DNA from: Pannonibacter anstelovis
GTDB lineage: Bacteria; Pseudomonadota; Alphaproteobacteria; Rhizobiales; Stappiaceae
DNA length: 64,000 nucleotides
Direction: 5' to 3'
Assembly: GCF_036881715.1 (NCBI RefSeq)
Contig: NZ_JBAKBF010000006.1
Location: forward strand, 62,001 to 126,000
Under the pieces are notes generated by a model. That model saw only the letters and a list, made by a program, of their open reading frames with translations, did no database searches and was not told the origin of the DNA. The position numbers and the translations under genes are program-made. Positions 61,137 through 64,000 of this stretch are shown piece by piece (positions within the stretch are counted from its first letter, which is position 1; each line of letters begins with the position of its first letter).

Positions 61137-62198
61137 TCACCTGATCCGGCGGCCTGCCTCGTCTGCGGTGAAATACATCGCCTGCGCCGGATCGAAGCTG
61201 ACACCGGCCTGATCACCTGCACGAAGCCCCATGTCCTCGCGCTGCTCCACCACCAGCTTGCTGCCGTTGGCGGCCATCAGATGAACGTAGGAAACGCCGC
61301 CCAGCGCCTCCACCATATCCACCTTGTGCGTGGTGCCGGCGCGCTCGATACGCACATGCTGCGGGCGCAAACCGAAGGTGACCGGTCCATCGGCAACAGA
61401 CGCCGCCGGACGGGCAAAGATGGCGCCGCCAAGCCCCGGAACCTTGAGCCCCTCGCCGCTGACGCTCGCCTCAAGGAAATTCATGGCAGGTGACCCGATG
61501 AAGCCGGCGACGAAGCGGTTGTCCGGGTCGTTATAGAGATCCAGCGGCTTGCCGGCTTGTTCGATGCGCCCGGCGCGCAGCACCACGATCTTGTCGGCCA
61601 GCGTCATTGCCTCGACCTGGTCATGGGTGACATAGATCATGGTTGCGCCGATTTCCCGGTGAAGACGGGCAATCTCCACACGCATCTCGACGCGCAGTTC
61701 GGCATCAAGGTTCGACAGCGGCTCATCGAAGAGGAAGACTTCCGGCCCGCGCACGATGGCACGGCCGATGGCAACGCGCTGACGCTGACCGCCGGAGAGT
61801 GCCTTGGGCTTGCGTGCAAGCAGCTGCTCGAGCTTCAGGATCTTCGCGGCGGCGGCCACCTTGGACTCGATTTCCGCCTTGGGATGGCCGGTCATCTTCA
61901 GGCCGAATCCCATATTTTCCGCCACCGTCATGTGCGGATAAAGGGCATAGGTCTGAAACACCATGGCCACACCACGTTCGGAGGGGTCCAGCCCCGTGAC
62001 ATCGCGCTGGCCGATGCGGATCGCGCCGGATGTGGTGGTCTCCAGCCCTGCCACCATCCGCAGCAGCGTGGACTTGCCGCAGCCAGAAGGGCCGACGAAG
62101 ACACAGAATTCCCCATGCTCGATCGTCAGGTCCACACCGTGGATGACCCCGACCTCACCGAACTTCTTGACTACGTTCTCGAACGAGACGCCAGACAT
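61137..62198 (-). CDS. Sugar ABC transporter ATPase (UgpC/MsmK class)
   Basis: 353 residues. Walker A GPSGCGKSTLL, signature LSGGQRQRVAIGRAI, Walker B FLFDEPLSNLD and switch VTHDQVEAMTLAD are intact, with a C-terminal TOBE domain (GLRPQHVRIE). It follows the IclR gene by 12 bp on the minus strand. Its partners are probably encoded by the divergent operon starting at 63193, whose binding protein is seen and whose permeases lie beyond the window. Confidence 0.9.
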   Translation of the reverse strand: MSGVSFENVVKKFGEVGVIHGVDLTIEHGEFCVFVGPSGCGKSTLLRMVAGLETTTSGAIRIGQRDVTGLDPSERGVAMVFQTYALYPHMTVAENMGFGLKMTGHPKAEIESKVAAAAKILKLEQLLARKPKALSGGQRQRVAIGRAIVRGPEVFLFDEPLSNLDAELRVEMRVEIARLHREIGATMIYVTHDQVEAMTLADKIVVLRAGRIEQAGKPLDLYNDPDNRFVAGFIGSPAMNFLEASVSGEGLKVPGLGGAIFARPAASVADGPVTFGLRPQHVRIERAGTTHKVDMVEALGGVSYVHLMAANGSKLVVEQREDMGLRAGDQAGVSFDPAQAMYFTADEAGRRIR

Positions 62199-62210
62199 GG
62201 ATTTCCTCCC

Positions 62211-63047
62211 TCAGATCTGCTTGCTTTCCGGGAACCGCCAGGCTTCCACGTCTGCAGCAATGGCGCGCGCGCAAGCCTGGAGCTGCGGGGCCAGTTGCTC
62301 CAGCCCGTCGAGGCTGTTCCGGGTTGTTGTGGATGTGACCGACAGCGCGCCCAGCACGCTGCCCCCTGAAGACAGGACCGGCACGGCAAGGCAGATGATG
62401 CCCGGCTCGTGCTCCTCGCGGTCAAAGGCATGACCGCAGGTCCGGATCTCCTCCAGCTCGGCGAGAAGCTCCTCGCGCGAGCCGAGGGTCTTCGGCGTGA
62501 AACGGTAAAAGGACTGGCGCGCAACGGCCTGCAGCTTCGCCGCCTCCGGCAGGAAGGCAAGCATCGCCTTGCCAACGCCGGTGCAATAGGCAGGCCCCAC
62601 CTTGCCGGCCTGGCTGAACATTTCCACTGGCCGTGCGGCATTGCGCTTGTCCACATAAAGCACCTGCCCCTGATCGAGCTGCGCCAGATGCAGGGTTTCG
62701 CCCAGCTCTGCCGACAGCCTGTCGAGCCAGGGGCGTGCCAGCGGCGCCAGCGAACTTTGCGACCAGGCCGCATGGGCAAGCCGCACAAGCCGCACGCCGA
62801 GGGCATAATTCTGGCTGTCCGCGTCATAGGCGAGCATGCCCTGATGGGTCAGGGTCTGCAGCAGGCGGTAGAGCGTTGCCTTCGGATAGGGGCTTTGGGC
62901 GAGAATATCGGTGAAGCGCACCGGACGTCCGGCCTGCGCCACAAGATCCAGCACGGCAAGAGCCTTGCCGACGGTACCATCGCCGCCCTGCTCCGCATCA
63001 GCGCCGCTGATGCCCGGCCCATCTGCCGTTGCCTGTTTCACGCTCAT
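62211..63047 (-). CDS. IclR-family transcriptional regulator
   Basis: 278 residues. A winged helix (about residues 20-85, PYPKATLYRLLQTLTHQGML) precedes the IclR effector domain (about 100-270) with YVDKRNAARPVEMFSQAGKVGPAYCTGVGKAMLA and a conserved late Cys-poor segment EEHEPGIICLAVPVL. KdgR and other pectin/sugar-acid regulators are of this family. ATG 63047 is used; GTG 63077 is an alternative. Divergent from the binding-protein gene, which it likely controls. Confidence 0.9.
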   Translation of the reverse strand: MSVKQATADGPGISGADAEQGGDGTVGKALAVLDLVAQAGRPVRFTDILAQSPYPKATLYRLLQTLTHQGMLAYDADSQNYALGVRLVRLAHAAWSQSSLAPLARPWLDRLSAELGETLHLAQLDQGQVLYVDKRNAARPVEMFSQAGKVGPAYCTGVGKAMLAFLPEAAKLQAVARQSFYRFTPKTLGSREELLAELEEIRTCGHAFDREEHEPGIICLAVPVLSSGGSVLGALSVTSTTTRNSLDGLEQLAPQLQACARAIAADVEAWRFPESKQI

Positions 63048-63192
63048 CGTCTCCAGAACCCTTGCCCGGCCCGCCACCGCGTGCCTGCTGCTTGACAGTC
63101 CTAAAGCTTCGCATCATAGTTTTCAATATGCAAGACTTGGTTTCATTATTTGGAACTTCCTTGCAGCAGAATGCAGTCCGGGAGGAGAAGAA

Positions 63193-64000
63193 ATGACAGT
63201 TGCCAAGCTCAGGCTGGCGGCCTTTGCCGCTGCCTTGATGGTGTCCGGTTCGGCGCTTGCCGAGCAGCGGACCCTCGTTTTCAACACAGACACATCGGAC
63301 CCGGCCCCGAAGGCTGCGTTTGAAGAGCTGATCACCATGTTCGAGGCCGAGAACCCGGACGTGAAGGTGAAGGTCAACCTCTTCGACCATGAGGGCTACA
63401 AGACCGCGATCCGCAACTTCCTGACCGCCGATGCGCCGGATCTGGCCAACTGGTACGCAGGCAACCGCATGGCGCCTTTCGTCAAGGCAGGCCAGTTTCT
63501 CGATGTCAGCGATGTGTGGGAACAGAACGGCCTGAGCCAGAAGCTCGCCGCCTCGAAGGCATCCATGACCATCGACGGCAAGCAGTGGGGCGTGCCCTAC
63601 ACCTATTATCAGTGGGGCATCTACTACAACAAGGATGTCTACAAGAAGGTGGGCGTTTCCGAGCCCAAGACCTGGGACGAGTTCATCGCCAATTGCGCCA
63701 AGTTCAAGGCTGCAGGCGTTGACTGCGTGACCACCGGTTCCAAGGCCCTGTGGCCGATCGCGGGCATCTTCGACTATCTGAGCCTGCGCACCAACGGCTA
63801 CGAATTCCACATGGACCTGACCGCAGGCAAGATCGCCTGGACCGATGACCGGGTGAAGGCCGTATTCGCCGAGTGGGCAAAGCTGGTGGAGCCGGGCTAT
63901 GTCACCGCCAACCACACGGCCATCGACTGGCAGGATGCAGCAGCGCTGATGGTTCAGGGCAAGGCCGCCAACTATGTCATGGGCAACTTCGCCGTGGCCA
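63193..64000 (+). CDS. Sugar ABC transporter binding protein, partial
   Basis: 269 codons are visible before the right edge; the C-terminus is missing. Signal peptide MTVAKLRLAAFAAALMVSGS with cleavage after SALA. The mature part (LVFNTDTSDPAPKAAFEELI, PDLANWYAGNRMAPFVKAGQFLDVS, VPYTYYQWGIYYNK) is a family-1 carbohydrate-binding protein. GGAGGAGAAG precedes ATG 63193. Context of pectin genes and an IclR regulator suggests a uronide or plant-sugar ligand. Confidence 0.9.
   Translation, partial: MTVAKLRLAAFAAALMVSGSALAEQRTLVFNTDTSDPAPKAAFEELITMFEAENPDVKVKVNLFDHEGYKTAIRNFLTADAPDLANWYAGNRMAPFVKAGQFLDVSDVWEQNGLSQKLAASKASMTIDGKQWGVPYTYYQWGIYYNKDVYKKVGVSEPKTWDEFIANCAKFKAAGVDCVTTGSKALWPIAGIFDYLSLRTNGYEFHMDLTAGKIAWTDDRVKAVFAEWAKLVEPGYVTANHTAIDWQDAAALMVQGKAANYVMGNFAVA

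Noticed and set aside
63078..63192. Possible IclR/KdgR operator in the divergent promoter (GGTTTCATTATTTGGAAC).
   Set aside because: The symmetry is weak and does not match the KdgR consensus well enough to annotate.

Overview
The window looks like chromosomal DNA of a GC-rich, metabolically versatile alphaproteobacterium. I would place it in the Hyphomicrobiales (Rhizobiales): it has an aapJQMP amino-acid importer, many periplasmic-binding-protein transporters with paired local regulators, and short GC-rich palindromic repeats of the kind common in that order. Genus cannot be fixed from sequence alone. There are no rRNA or tRNA genes, prophage, insertion sequences or CRISPR arrays that I can see. 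Almost every gene is intact, in tight operons; only the two edge genes are cut by the window.

Layout. (1) 1-7101: a sugar-acid (aldonate) catabolic island: TRAP small permease (partial), FAH-family enzyme, FCD-type GntR regulator and FAD-linked oxidase on the minus strand; a DenD-like dehydrogenase and an IlvD/EDD dehydratase on the plus strand. A shared TTGTCTGAYA operator-like motif sits at both promoters. (2) 7367-13505: an ABC importer with a GpdQ-like phosphodiesterase at its end, and a divergent LacI regulator with a palindromic operator. (3) 13680-20783: a FAD oxidoreductase/DUF1365/cyclopropane-fatty-acid-synthase-like operon, an amino-acid ABC pair lacking an ATPase, an SDR, and a ChrR-like cupin protein. 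TGATCC-N18-TARRA promoter-like motifs precede the lipid operon and chrR, with a weaker one before the SDR. (4) 21081-25834: cysteine synthase, cardiolipin synthase, AlaX, mercaptopyruvate sulfurtransferase and a META-domain protein. (5) 26164-32119: aapJQMP and a divergent metC.

(6) 32205-40148: a DUF4387-AtuA/DUF1446-tctABC operon, divergent from a TctD-TctE two-component system with a third, periplasmic-binding-protein gene. (7) 40253-45929: a DUF4212 + sodium:solute symporter pair, divergent from an unknown gene and an exonuclease-CBS-nucleotidyltransferase fusion. (8) 46022-48180: an MFS transporter and a nitronate monooxygenase-like enzyme. (9) 48249-52045: amino-sugar use (BadF kinase, GntR/UTRA regulator, SIS deaminase/isomerase, NagA). 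(10) 52398-64000: pectin/oligogalacturonide use: an AraC regulator, a TogMNAB-like importer, cytoplasmic GH28 and GH105 enzymes, then an IclR regulator with a second ABC ATPase and a divergent binding protein that runs off the window.

The overall theme is scavenging of plant- or biofilm-derived sugar acids, amino sugars, oligouronides, carboxylates and amino acids, each with a dedicated importer and a local regulator. The least-explained parts are the transporter-linked DUF1446/DUF4387 operon, the exonuclease-CBS-nucleotidyltransferase fusion beside the acetate-type symporter, and the ChrR-like protein that has lost its zinc cysteines and has no sigma factor beside it.
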